NCBI GenBank assembly: GCA_041662485.1
Contig: JBAZSJ010000017.1
Span: forward strand, 31,993 to 95,992
Length of the DNA: 64,000 nt
Direction of reading: 5' to 3'
Source of the DNA: Rariglobus sp041662485
GTDB taxonomy: Bacteria > Verrucomicrobiota > Verrucomicrobiia > Opitutales > Opitutaceae
Shown: one piece after another, positions 34,424-41,812 of the stretch
Position numbering within the stretch: position 1 is the first letter of the stretch
How the letters are laid out: each line of letters starts with the position of its first letter
The notes under the pieces: model-generated
The model's input: only the letters and a program-made list of their open reading frames with translations
The model's database searches: none
Told to the model about the DNA's origin: nothing
Position numbers and translations under genes: made by a program

Positions 34424-34862
34424 AGAGGCCGGATTTTCCGTAGCGGGTGATGAGGCGCAGCGTGTGGCTCAGGCCGTCGTAGCCGCGCCAGGTGGCGACG
34501 AGGGTGATCTCCTTCATGTCCGTCTTGAGGTCGCGGATGGTGCGCGTGCAGGTGATGGTGGTGTTGGCCATGCCGGACACGGCGGGAACGGCGACCGCCG
34601 TCGAGTTGGCATCCTGGAGGGCCTGGATTTGCGCCCAGCTTTTCAGGCGCAGGCGCTCGAGTTCCGATTGCATGATCTGGGACGCGTTGGTGGTGTTGCG
34701 CGCGGTGTCGATGGACTGGAGGCCGCGTTGCAGGACCAGGATCGCGCTGGTAATGCCGAAAAGAAGCACGACCGACGCGAGCATCACCTCGATGAGGGTG
34801 AAGGCGCGGCGGGGGAACCCCCGCTTTGCGGAAGGCCGGGTGCTGTGGGGGCGGACGGGCAT
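34398..34862 (-). CDS. PilV-like prepilin-type protein (first cassette)
   Basis: The 154-residue protein has RRAFTLIEVMLASVVLLFGI (about 18-37) as the class III signal. After it come QSELERLRLKSWAQIQAL and the C-terminal MKEITLVATWRGYDGLSHTL and DYFYTSH. The ATG overlaps the TGA of the response regulator gene (TGATG at 34860-34864), tying pseudopilin synthesis directly to the regulatory genes. Confidence 0.87.
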   Translation of the reverse strand: MPVRPHSTRPSAKRGFPRRAFTLIEVMLASVVLLFGITSAILVLQRGLQSIDTARNTTNASQIMQSELERLRLKSWAQIQALQDANSTAVAVPAVSGMANTTITCTRTIRDLKTDMKEITLVATWRGYDGLSHTLRLITRYGKSGLYDYFYTSH

Positions 34863-35554
34863 CAGGAGGAGAACGGCGAGGAAGAGGCGGTTTTTTTGGA
34901 CGTGTCGGCCTGTTGCACAAACAGGGTGGCGGCCTGCGAGCGGCGTTTGACCTTCAGTTTGGTGAACACGTTGACGAGGTAGTTTTTCACGGTGTTTTCG
35001 CTCAGGGTGAGCCGCGAGCCGATTTCCTTGTTGGTCTTGCCCTCGGCGACAAGGGCCAGCACGCGCTGTTCCTGGGGGGACAGCGTGGACATGTCCGCCC
35101 CCTGCGCGGACTCGCCTGAACCCTTGCGGAGCAGACGGAGCACGCGCGAGATCGTCTCGTGGTCGAGAATGGAGCGACCGGCCGCCACGTCGATGATACC
35201 CTGGATGAGGCCGGCCGGGTCGATCTCCTTCATCAGGTAGCCCTGGGCGCCGGAGGTGACGGCCTCGTAGACAAAGTTGTCGTTTGAATACGAGGTGAGC
35301 ATGATGATGCGGGTGTCGGGCAGGTGGCGCAGGATCTGGCGGCAGGCGTCGAAGCCCGAGCCGTCGGGGAGGCGGATGTCGAGCAGCACGATGTCGGGCT
35401 TGAGCCGGATGGACTGGGCGATCGCCTCGACGACGCCGCCGGCCTCGCCCACCACGCTGAGCTTGGGGGAGGCATGGGACTGCAGCACGTTTCTGACGCC
35501 GCAGCGCACGAGTTCGCTGTCGTCCACGAGGAGGATACGGATGGGTTTGGTCAT
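34862..35554 (-). CDS. LuxR/NarL-type two-component response regulator
   Basis: The 230-residue regulator has a receiver domain (acidic pair DD at 11-12, phospho-acceptor Asp59 in DIVLLDIRLPDG, Thr/Ser in MLTSYS, Lys in YLMKEID). A LuxR-type helix-turn-helix follows (about 155-215): LSPQEQRVLALVAEGKTNKE, then LTLSENTVKNYLVNVFTKL. It starts one base after the TAA of the histidine kinase gene, so the two form a pair. Its stop overlaps the first pseudopilin gene. A likely target is the TAGGGT-N4-ACCCTA inverted repeat in front of this operon and related sites elsewhere in the window; this is inference. Confidence 0.93.
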   Translation of the reverse strand: MTKPIRILLVDDSELVRCGVRNVLQSHASPKLSVVGEAGGVVEAIAQSIRLKPDIVLLDIRLPDGSGFDACRQILRHLPDTRIIMLTSYSNDNFVYEAVTSGAQGYLMKEIDPAGLIQGIIDVAAGRSILDHETISRVLRLLRKGSGESAQGADMSTLSPQEQRVLALVAEGKTNKEIGSRLTLSENTVKNYLVNVFTKLKVKRRSQAATLFVQQADTSKKTASSSPFSS

Positions 35555-35555
35555 T

Positions 35556-37121
35556 TTAAGAAGGGAGGGGGAAGGAGAGTTTGATGCGCGTGCCCTTGCC
35601 GGGGGCGGAGTCTATCACGAATTCCGCGCCCAGATCACGGGCGCGGCGGGAGAAGTTTTCGAGGCCGCGTCCCTCGGGGTTGCGCGAGGACGGGTCGAAG
35701 CCCTTGCCGTCGTCGCGGATCTCGAATTCCGCGGTCGTGCCGACCGACTGCATGGACACCCGCACGTGGCGGGCCTCCCCGTGGCGGATGGCGTTGCTCA
35801 CGGCCTCGCGCGCGATTTGCAGGGCGTGCACGCGCTGCGACAGCGAGAGGAGGGTGGCGACGTGTTCGTCGATGTCCACGGAGGTGCGCACGGGGCGGAT
35901 GGACTGGAGAAAGTCCAGCAGGGCGACGACCGCGTGCGTGAAGCTCTGCTGCTTCAACGCCTCCGGTTCCAGCCCGCTGATGAAATTGCGGACGTCGCGG
36001 ATGGTTTCGTTGAGGGCGGCCCGGGTTTGTTCGAGGCGCGCGTTGGCCTCGGCCTGTCCCGGGGGGAGCAGATTGCGCACGGTGGCCAGGCCCATGCCCG
36101 CGGCGTAGAGCGACTGGATGATGCCGTCGTGCAGGTCGCGCCCCAGCCGGGCCCGGTCCTCGATCGAGCGGCGCAGCTCCTCGCGCTGCGCGAAGGAGGT
36201 CTCGACGAGCCGGGCGACGCGGCCGAGCTCGTTCTTCTCGTGCGTCAGGATCCTGATGGGCGTGGTGTCGTCATGCGCGAGGCTGTGGCTGATCTGGCCC
36301 AGCGGACGCAGGACCCAGCGCTGCATGGCGAGGCCGAGGGCGCCCAGCACCAGCAGGCCGAAGAGGATGAAAAGCCACGCCTGCCAGGAGTGGGTTTTCA
36401 GCAGGGAATCGACCGCCGGATCGGCATATTCGAGACGCAGCGTCCGGAGCGGGTTGCCCTGCCAGTCGTTGAGCGCCCGCAGGAGCACGAGGCTGCCGAG
36501 GCCGGCCGCGGGCGCATGCGCGGTGTCGTGGGCGGAGACGAGGGCGACGTCGCTTTCCGTCAGGCCGGAGAGGGTTTTTAGATGGGCGTCGTCCCACCGG
36601 TGGGCGACCAGCAGCCAGGGGCGGTCGGTCCCGCCGGAAAGACGGCGGATGCAGACTTCGAAGAGGGCGCCTCCCTGTTCGGCGAAGAACCGCGGGCTGG
36701 GGGTTTCGGCGACGAGCGTCTTGAACTCGGTGTCGGACAGCGGCGGGGGGAGGGGGCGTTCGTCTTCGTTCGCGCCCGCCGGGTTTCCCTGGAAAAAGGG
36801 GATTCCGTCCTCCCCCAGCATCCAAAGCGCCTGCACGTTCAGGCTGGCCAGTTCCGCCGCGAGGGTCCGGCGGTCGGCGGTTTCCGGGCGGGCGGCGACC
36901 CGGGCCATTCCCTCGGATTGGGCCAATTCCGAGGCGGCCTGCGGCAGGGACCTGCTGGCGAGATCGAGCCAGTGGTTGAGCATCTGCACCCGGCTTTGCT
37001 GCGCCTCGGCGCGCGTCAAATCCGCCTCGCGCCGCTCCATCCCCTGCAGGATCAGAAGACCGGCAAGCAGGACCGCCAGCAACCCGCCCAACAAAAACAT
37101 GAGACGAAGTCTGATGCTCAT
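35556..37121 (-). CDS. membrane sensor histidine kinase (HisKA_3/NarX type) with extracytoplasmic domain
   Basis: The 521-residue kinase has membrane helix 1 (about 8-26), an extracytoplasmic sensor of about 215 residues that resembles a CHASE4-type domain (SDVALVSAHDTAHA near 190-203), helix 2 (about 248-268) and a HAMP linker. The dimerisation motif is ARLGRDLHDGIIQSLYAAG with phospho-acceptor His331. The ATP-binding domain has AREAVSNAIRHG (N box) and DDGKGFDP with GRGLENFSRRA (G boxes). The ATG at 37121 overlaps the stop of the TPR-like gene (ATGA). The ligand is unknown; the operon suggests it monitors an envelope or secretion state. Confidence 0.93.
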   Translation of the reverse strand: MSIRLRLMFLLGGLLAVLLAGLLILQGMERREADLTRAEAQQSRVQMLNHWLDLASRSLPQAASELAQSEGMARVAARPETADRRTLAAELASLNVQALWMLGEDGIPFFQGNPAGANEDERPLPPPLSDTEFKTLVAETPSPRFFAEQGGALFEVCIRRLSGGTDRPWLLVAHRWDDAHLKTLSGLTESDVALVSAHDTAHAPAAGLGSLVLLRALNDWQGNPLRTLRLEYADPAVDSLLKTHSWQAWLFILFGLLVLGALGLAMQRWVLRPLGQISHSLAHDDTTPIRILTHEKNELGRVARLVETSFAQREELRRSIEDRARLGRDLHDGIIQSLYAAGMGLATVRNLLPPGQAEANARLEQTRAALNETIRDVRNFISGLEPEALKQQSFTHAVVALLDFLQSIRPVRTSVDIDEHVATLLSLSQRVHALQIAREAVSNAIRHGEARHVRVSMQSVGTTAEFEIRDDGKGFDPSSRNPEGRGLENFSRRARDLGAEFVIDSAPGKGTRIKLSFPLPS

Positions 37122-38647
37122 CGCGATGTTTTGAACGGGCTTTGCTTGTCGTTGTTTCCGCCATCCTGCCGGGTTTTCCAATAAAGGCCGTTGATGGTTT
37201 CCCGTGAGAAAACCCCGGCGTTTACCAAAAACGGAACCGTATCCTTTTGCTCTTTGTCGCGAGAGTCAAAACGGATGGTCGAAATGGGCGGGTAATCCAT
37301 GAGGAATCGTTCCGCGCAGATCCGCGCCCAATGATCGCGCTCCTTCGGGGCCTGGCAAACGAGCGCGGCGAGCCACATTTCCCCGGCCGCTTGCAAGGTG
37401 ATGGCTTCTTGTCCGGCGAGCATCCGGCGGTGCAGGGCGCGGAACGCGTCCGGATCGGGCTGCATGACCAGCGTGGCCACCAGCTTGTCGAGGGTCTGCT
37501 CGGTTTGGGGTCCGTCCGCGAGGGAGGCGAACTCCATGGCCGCCAATGACGCATAGCCCAGGCCATGGTCGATCCAGCAACGCGCGAGCTGGCGGTCGAA
37601 CGGCTCCAGGTCCCGGGCGTTTATGGTCCAGGCGACCTCGGCGTCGGCCGGCGATCCAGTCCGCAGGAACATCCGGATCTGCTGGATCACGTGATTGGCG
37701 TTCACCGGCGCGGTGAAGGCGTGGCGAAGCCCGGCCCGCGCCTCGTTCACCTTGCCGTCGTTCAACAGGGCCTGGGCCTGCACGAGCCGGCGGGAGTCCG
37801 GGTCCAGCCGTGCGATCGCGTCGGGATGTTTCGCGGGAAACGCGGGCCCCAGTTTTCCCAGGTGCATCGCCAGCAGGAGGGAGCCCGTCCACGTGGGGTG
37901 GTCGGGGTTGTCGCCCCCCGCCATGTCCAGGCAATGAAGGGCGAGGGTCTCGTGGCGGCCCATGGACAGCAGGGTGTCGTGAAAGGTGATGGCGGTGCGC
38001 GCACGCGTCTCCGGAAACTCGCGCAGCAGCGACTTGAAAAACCGGTCGCCCGTGAGGAATTCGCCCGCGAACTCCGAGTATTGGGCCATGAGCAGGCGCG
38101 CGTCGTAGTTATGGGGGTCCAGCGCCAGGGCGGTGGCCATGGACCGGAAGGCCGTCTGGTAGTCGTGCGCGGCGCAGGCCGTGATCGCCTGCTTGAAAAA
38201 ATACTTCGACCGCTCGTGTGTGATCTGGCCCCACGCGCCCGGCCAGGCGACCTGCCGCCAGGACAGCGTGTTCACGCCCGTGGCGCGCATTCCGATGAAA
38301 AACACCGAGGTTCCCGCGATATAAAGCACCAGCAGGGAGCCTCCGAAAAACTTCAGCGCACGTCCCCAAAACGGCCGCACTTTGTCCGCCGGGACGCCGC
38401 AAAACGCGCCCTTTCCGCCGGGCCCCGGCACCAGCAGCGGGCATACGTGGCGGAACCGCATGGGTTTGTTCAGGTGCAGGACGGCATCGCAATGCGCCGG
38501 CCCCGAGGTTCCGGCATCGCTGGGGTCCTGGCACGGGCAGCGTCCGCGCCGCCTGCCGAGCACGTAGAGGGATTTGCGGGCGTTCCAATACAGCAGCGCC
38601 CAGACGCAGCTCGCGGCGTCTTCCAGCCAATGTACGAAACGCCTCAT
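37118..38647 (-). CDS. Cys-rich, single-helix membrane protein with TPR-like cytoplasmic or periplasmic part
   Basis: The 509-residue protein begins MRRFVHWLEDAASCVWALLY. It has an N-terminal Cys/His cluster (Cys37, Cys39, His52, Cys53, His67, Cys69, Cys83) that could bind a metal, and one membrane helix (about 100-120, FFGGSLLVLYIAGTSVFFIG). A long helical part follows with TPR-like units, e.g. YQTAFRSMATALALDPHNYD (about 160-179) and VQAQALLNDGKVNEARAGLR. The start overlaps the stop of the PEP-CTERM gene (ATGA at 38644-38647) and its stop overlaps the kinase start. A larger frame extends further upstream but lies over the PEP-CTERM gene and is not protein-like. I do not recognise the exact family. 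Confidence 0.78.
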   Translation of the reverse strand: MRRFVHWLEDAASCVWALLYWNARKSLYVLGRRRGRCPCQDPSDAGTSGPAHCDAVLHLNKPMRFRHVCPLLVPGPGGKGAFCGVPADKVRPFWGRALKFFGGSLLVLYIAGTSVFFIGMRATGVNTLSWRQVAWPGAWGQITHERSKYFFKQAITACAAHDYQTAFRSMATALALDPHNYDARLLMAQYSEFAGEFLTGDRFFKSLLREFPETRARTAITFHDTLLSMGRHETLALHCLDMAGGDNPDHPTWTGSLLLAMHLGKLGPAFPAKHPDAIARLDPDSRRLVQAQALLNDGKVNEARAGLRHAFTAPVNANHVIQQIRMFLRTGSPADAEVAWTINARDLEPFDRQLARCWIDHGLGYASLAAMEFASLADGPQTEQTLDKLVATLVMQPDPDAFRALHRRMLAGQEAITLQAAGEMWLAALVCQAPKERDHWARICAERFLMDYPPISTIRFDSRDKEQKDTVPFLVNAGVFSRETINGLYWKTRQDGGNNDKQSPFKTSR

Positions 38648-39693
38648 CCGCTCGCCGCCGTCCCCGCCGACTCCGGTGCGCGTCCGGCCTTGCGCCGGCG
38701 CCAGGCCCAGACGAGCAACCCCGTCCCGAGCAGCCCGCCGAGTTGGAAAACCGCCGCCGGCTCCGGCACGGGATCGCCGCCCGGACGGATGTAAGTTGTG
38801 GATACACCCAGCTCGGCGAACGTCATGGTCGAGTTCGTGTTCCCTTCGGTGCCGAGCAGGTCCTGATTGATGGCGTTGCCCTGGGTGGAGGTGAAGCCGA
38901 TGAAGGAAAGAAACGACACCTCGTAGAGGGTGTAGGTGCTGAAATCCGTCCCCGTTTCCGTCGCGTAGAGGCGGATGGCGTTCTGCAGGTTGGCGTAGCT
39001 GATGGCGAAGGTGACCCAGGCATTCGCGGCGTATGAGCTGGCCGTGTCGCCGTTCTGGTCGGTCGGAACGCCGGAAGTGCCGTTGGAGTTGAGGGTGATG
39101 CCGTCGGTCGCGGTCGCGCTCCGGTAGTCGTAGGTGCTGGCGTCGAGCGTGATCGCCCCGAAGAAATTGCCCCACGACGTGGTGCTCGGGCCGGTGTTGG
39201 CGCCGGTGCCGGGCGCGGCGAATTCGATCTTCGCAACGCTGCCCTTGACGTTCAGATCCATGATGAGATCGAGCGAGCCGTTGTTGGTGAGATCGATGCC
39301 GAGACTGAGGTTGGCACCGTTGCCGGCGCCGAAACCACTGGCAGAGTATTTGCCCATGCGGGCGCGAAAAAAGATGAGTTTGTTCGTTTGCCCGGTATCG
39401 GAGGCCAGATAGCCGGCCTGCTGCATCATGGCCGGAGTGGATGCGTTGCCGATGTAGTCGTCGGTTCCCTGGCCCGTCTGCTGGTCGGCGCCCGGATCGG
39501 ACAAAAAATTCCCGGTCAAACCGCTGTTCCACGCGATCCACCCGGTCGAGTCCGCCACGGAGACGGTTTGCGCCTGCGCGGAGACGAGCCCCGTCGCGCA
39601 AAAAACGCCAAACACGGCGGCGAGCCCAAGGCGACTCAACGGCTTTGCGGCCGTGCGAGGTGCCTGATGAAGCTGTGTGGCGCCGGAGTTCAT
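38644..39693 (-). CDS. PEP-CTERM sorted secreted protein, first gene of the pseudopilin operon
   Basis: The 349-residue protein has a signal peptide (about 20-42, ending SAQA), a Gly/Ser/Thr/Asn-rich beta body, and the sorting signal VPEPAAVFQLGGLLGTGLLV followed by WAWRRRKAGRAP. Its body has motifs such as LIFFRARMGKYSASGFGAGN and FLSFIGFTSTQGNAINQDLL that I do not link to a named family. The motif TAGGGTGCTTACCCTA lies 8-23 bp upstream of the ATG, so transcription may start very close to the start codon. Being the first gene, it may be the substrate or structural component whose export the operon serves. Confidence 0.88.
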   Translation of the reverse strand: MNSGATQLHQAPRTAAKPLSRLGLAAVFGVFCATGLVSAQAQTVSVADSTGWIAWNSGLTGNFLSDPGADQQTGQGTDDYIGNASTPAMMQQAGYLASDTGQTNKLIFFRARMGKYSASGFGAGNGANLSLGIDLTNNGSLDLIMDLNVKGSVAKIEFAAPGTGANTGPSTTSWGNFFGAITLDASTYDYRSATATDGITLNSNGTSGVPTDQNGDTASSYAANAWVTFAISYANLQNAIRLYATETGTDFSTYTLYEVSFLSFIGFTSTQGNAINQDLLGTEGNTNSTMTFAELGVSTTYIRPGGDPVPEPAAVFQLGGLLGTGLLVWAWRRRKAGRAPESAGTAASG

Positions 39694-39700
39694 GTGCGGG

Positions 39701-39716
39701 TAGGGTGCTTACCCTA
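39701..39716 (-). promoter_or_regulatory. perfect inverted repeat TAGGGT-N4-ACCCTA before the pseudopilin operon
   Basis: Two 6-bp arms, TAGGGT and ACCCTA, are exact complements with a 4-bp spacer. This is the most symmetrical member of the TAGGGTAAC-CCC motif set in the window. The site lies immediately upstream of the PEP-CTERM gene's ATG. Symmetry suits a dimeric LuxR-type regulator such as the one encoded at 34862. Confidence 0.6.
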
Positions 39717-39841
39717 TAAAAAGCCTATCCCTCCCCTCGGTAGACGCCATCATGCAAAGGAGTATGTCCATTTAGGCCTATTCCCTCCGGGGGGCCTCGT
39801 TTTTCGCCGAGGTGCGACGCGATGGGGGCTTCACGCAAAAA

Positions 39842-39873
39842 ACCCGCCGACCCCTGATGGGGTTCCGGCGGGC
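39842..39873 (-). terminator. Rho-independent terminator (minus strand) after the DUF3494 gene
   Basis: On the minus strand, CCCGCCGGAACCCC pairs with GGGGTCGGCGGG around a short loop and is followed by TTTTTT. It lies about 180 bp 3' of the DUF3494 gene stop, beyond the MITE at 39900-40053, and insulates that gene from the pseudopilin operon. Confidence 0.75.
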
Positions 39874-39899
39874 GGGGGATGCGGAGGTGGTCGGTGAAC

Positions 39900-40053
39900 T
39901 AGAGCATTTAAAATAAAACCGTAGCCGTAATTGGTCGCACGGAGGACGGACCTCCAGGTCCGTCTTGATATTTTTGAGAGGACGTCCAATCGGATCGGAC
40001 CGGGAGCAAGGTCCGACCTCCTTTCAAGCTACAGTTTTAGTTGAACCGCTCTA
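39900..40053. repeat. MITE-like element, TAGAGC family, copy 2
   Basis: The element begins TAGAGCATTTAAAATAAAAC and ends AGTTGAACCGCTCTA-like, the reverse orientation of the 2028-2173 copy. They share the GGAGGACGGACCT core and the ACGTCCAATCGGATCGGACC segment. The CTA at 40051-40053 is at once the element's terminus and the TAG stop codon of the DUF3494 gene. Confidence 0.78.
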
Positions 40054-41541
40054 GCGATTCCTGGGCAGCTTCATGGGCTGGCCCAAGACGTTGCCGTTCA
40101 TGTCGGTGACGTTCCGGCCGGCGTCGAGGGTGATGATGAGCGTCGAGCCGCGGGCCTCGCCTTCGCCCTTCAGCTTGTAGCGGGTGCTGCCGTTGCGGCC
40201 CGAGTCGGAGGTCATGCGGAAGGACAGGGTGGTGCCGTCCACCAGGCTCAGCAGGGCGGTGCCGTTCCCTTTCTGGTCGGGCGCGGACAACGTCAGGATC
40301 CAGCTGCCATCAATGCCGGAGGGCAGGGCGATCACGTCGTTGTCGAGTTTGACGGCGTCATGCTGGCGGCCGAGACCGGCCCGGACCGTGGTGCGGCCGG
40401 CCAACGTGAGGGTGTTCGCATCGAACTCCAGCTGGTGCTCGCCCTTGAAATCGAAGGGGGTGCGGTCGGAGTTGTCGTTGACGAGGTGGCGGAGGCTGCT
40501 GCGGGTGTGCAACTGCACGCGGCTCACGATGCCGGAGCGGGTGACTTTGCCGGTGACCTCAAGCGGGGCGGTGAAGCTCTGCGCGACGGAGACGAAGCTC
40601 AGCGTGCCCGAGCCGCTCAGACGGCCCTTTCCGTCCTCGGAAAGCAAATACGTGAGGGTGGCGGTGCCGTCGAGGATGGCGACGGTCTGGATGAAGGAGC
40701 CGTTGAGCGACAGGATGACGGGCAGGTCCAGAAAGGCGCTGTTGAGCGAAATCGTCGGGGAAACGTCCGTGATCTGCGCGGCGCCGTCCATGTCGTAGGC
40801 CACGCCGCCGTCGAGACCGCCGTGGACGGTCGTGTCGATCGCGTTGGTGCCGGCCATGGTCACGGCGGCATGCGCGTAGGCGCCGCCATGGAGCTGAGCG
40901 GTCGTGCCGAGGCTGATTTCGGCGGTGCCGGTGAGGACGTTGCCGACGAGCAGGCTGCCGGAGCCGAGCGTGGCGGAGTTGCCGACGGCCCAGAACACGC
41001 CGTTGTCCGTGCCGTTGTTGGTGCCGAGGTTGGTGAAGACGACCTGCGAGCCGGGTCCGGTGGTCAGCGTGGTGCCGATCTGGAAGACCCAGACGACGCC
41101 GTTCCGTCCCTGCGCATCCAGCGTGAGGGTGGAGTTGAGCTGGGCGGAGGTGTCATACTTGTAAACGCCGGGGGCCAGCACGGTGCTGCCGGCGGAGCTG
41201 CCCAGGATATCGCTTGAGGCCTTCAGGCTCGTGGCCGGCATTGCGGTCAGCGCGGTGTATGCGGTGGCGATATCGTTGCCGGCGGGGATGTCCGAGGCGG
41301 TGCCCACCACGGTCGTCACGTATTCCGTGCCGGTGATCGAGGTGAGGGACAGACTCGTGCCGAGGCTGTTCGAGATGGTGGTGCCGTAGGGCGCGGCGAT
41401 GGAGACGCCGGCCTGGCCGAAGGCGGCGTAGTTGGCGCCGGTCTTGAGGATGGTGTCGGCCAGGCCGAGGGAAGGGGCGCAGACGAACGCCGCGATGGAG
41501 GCCAGAACGCCAAAGCGTCCGGCAAGGGTGAATGTGTTCAT
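40051..41541 (-). CDS. secreted DUF3494 ice-binding-like protein with C-terminal beta extension
   Basis: The 496-residue protein has a signal peptide (about 8-29). A DUF3494 ice-binding-like beta-solenoid follows (about 30-250): YAAFGQAGVSIAAPYG, DIATAYTALTAMPATSL, LAPGVYKYDTSAQLNSTLTL and VVWVFQIGTTLTTGPGSQVV are typical blocks. A second beta-rich region of about 240 residues of unknown type follows. There is no PEP-CTERM signal. DUF3494 proteins bind ice in some bacteria, but many act as adhesins or surface proteins. An upstream TATGGGGTGTAACCC site (41578-41593) links it to the shared motif. The stop codon comes from the adjacent MITE end. Confidence 0.88.
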   Translation of the reverse strand: MNTFTLAGRFGVLASIAAFVCAPSLGLADTILKTGANYAAFGQAGVSIAAPYGTTISNSLGTSLSLTSITGTEYVTTVVGTASDIPAGNDIATAYTALTAMPATSLKASSDILGSSAGSTVLAPGVYKYDTSAQLNSTLTLDAQGRNGVVWVFQIGTTLTTGPGSQVVFTNLGTNNGTDNGVFWAVGNSATLGSGSLLVGNVLTGTAEISLGTTAQLHGGAYAHAAVTMAGTNAIDTTVHGGLDGGVAYDMDGAAQITDVSPTISLNSAFLDLPVILSLNGSFIQTVAILDGTATLTYLLSEDGKGRLSGSGTLSFVSVAQSFTAPLEVTGKVTRSGIVSRVQLHTRSSLRHLVNDNSDRTPFDFKGEHQLEFDANTLTLAGRTTVRAGLGRQHDAVKLDNDVIALPSGIDGSWILTLSAPDQKGNGTALLSLVDGTTLSFRMTSDSGRNGSTRYKLKGEGEARGSTLIITLDAGRNVTDMNGNVLGQPMKLPRNR

Positions 41542-41577
41542 GCGAGCCCATCATGACGCACGGGCGGGTGTCCGGAG

Positions 41578-41593
41578 TATGGGGTGTAACCCG
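41578..41593 (-). promoter_or_regulatory. shared motif (GGGTTACACCCCATA) before the DUF3494 gene
   Basis: On the coding strand it reads CGGGTTACACCCCATACTCC, 38 bp before the ATG at 41541. It matches the GGGTAACACCCCATG sites at 48439, 50407 and others. It lies back to back with the plus-strand site at 41620, within a 270-bp divergent region. Confidence 0.55.
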
Positions 41594-41619
41594 CCGCGTC
41601 CGTATGCACCTGCCGGCCG

Positions 41620-41638
41620 GTAGGGTAACAGCCCATGG
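41620..41638 (+). promoter_or_regulatory. shared motif (GTAGGGTAACAGCCCATGG) before the Ig-repeat protein gene
   Basis: GTAGGGTAACAGCCCATGG lies 175 bp upstream of the ATG at 41813 and is followed, 17 bp later, by GGATATTC, the same second block seen after other copies. It suggests a bipartite promoter or activator-plus-promoter unit. Confidence 0.6.
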
Positions 41639-41812
41639 CACATGGGGTCCGGACCGGATATTCTGAACACTGCACATATGAATCCGTCCCCAACAAATTA
41701 CACGGTCACTACTACTGGCATCGGGAAACCGGTGCGGGAGCGTCTTTCCGGAACCCAGTCGGCATCAACCCCCCGCCCCTTCTTCGGGCGGCTTCAGAAC
41801 AGGAAGTTTTTT

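Noticed and set aside
38648..39601. N-terminal extension of the TPR-like protein to 827 residues
   Set aside because: The extension lies on top of the PEP-CTERM gene in another frame and is Arg/His/Gln-rich without structure; the ATGA overlap start at 38647 is better supported.
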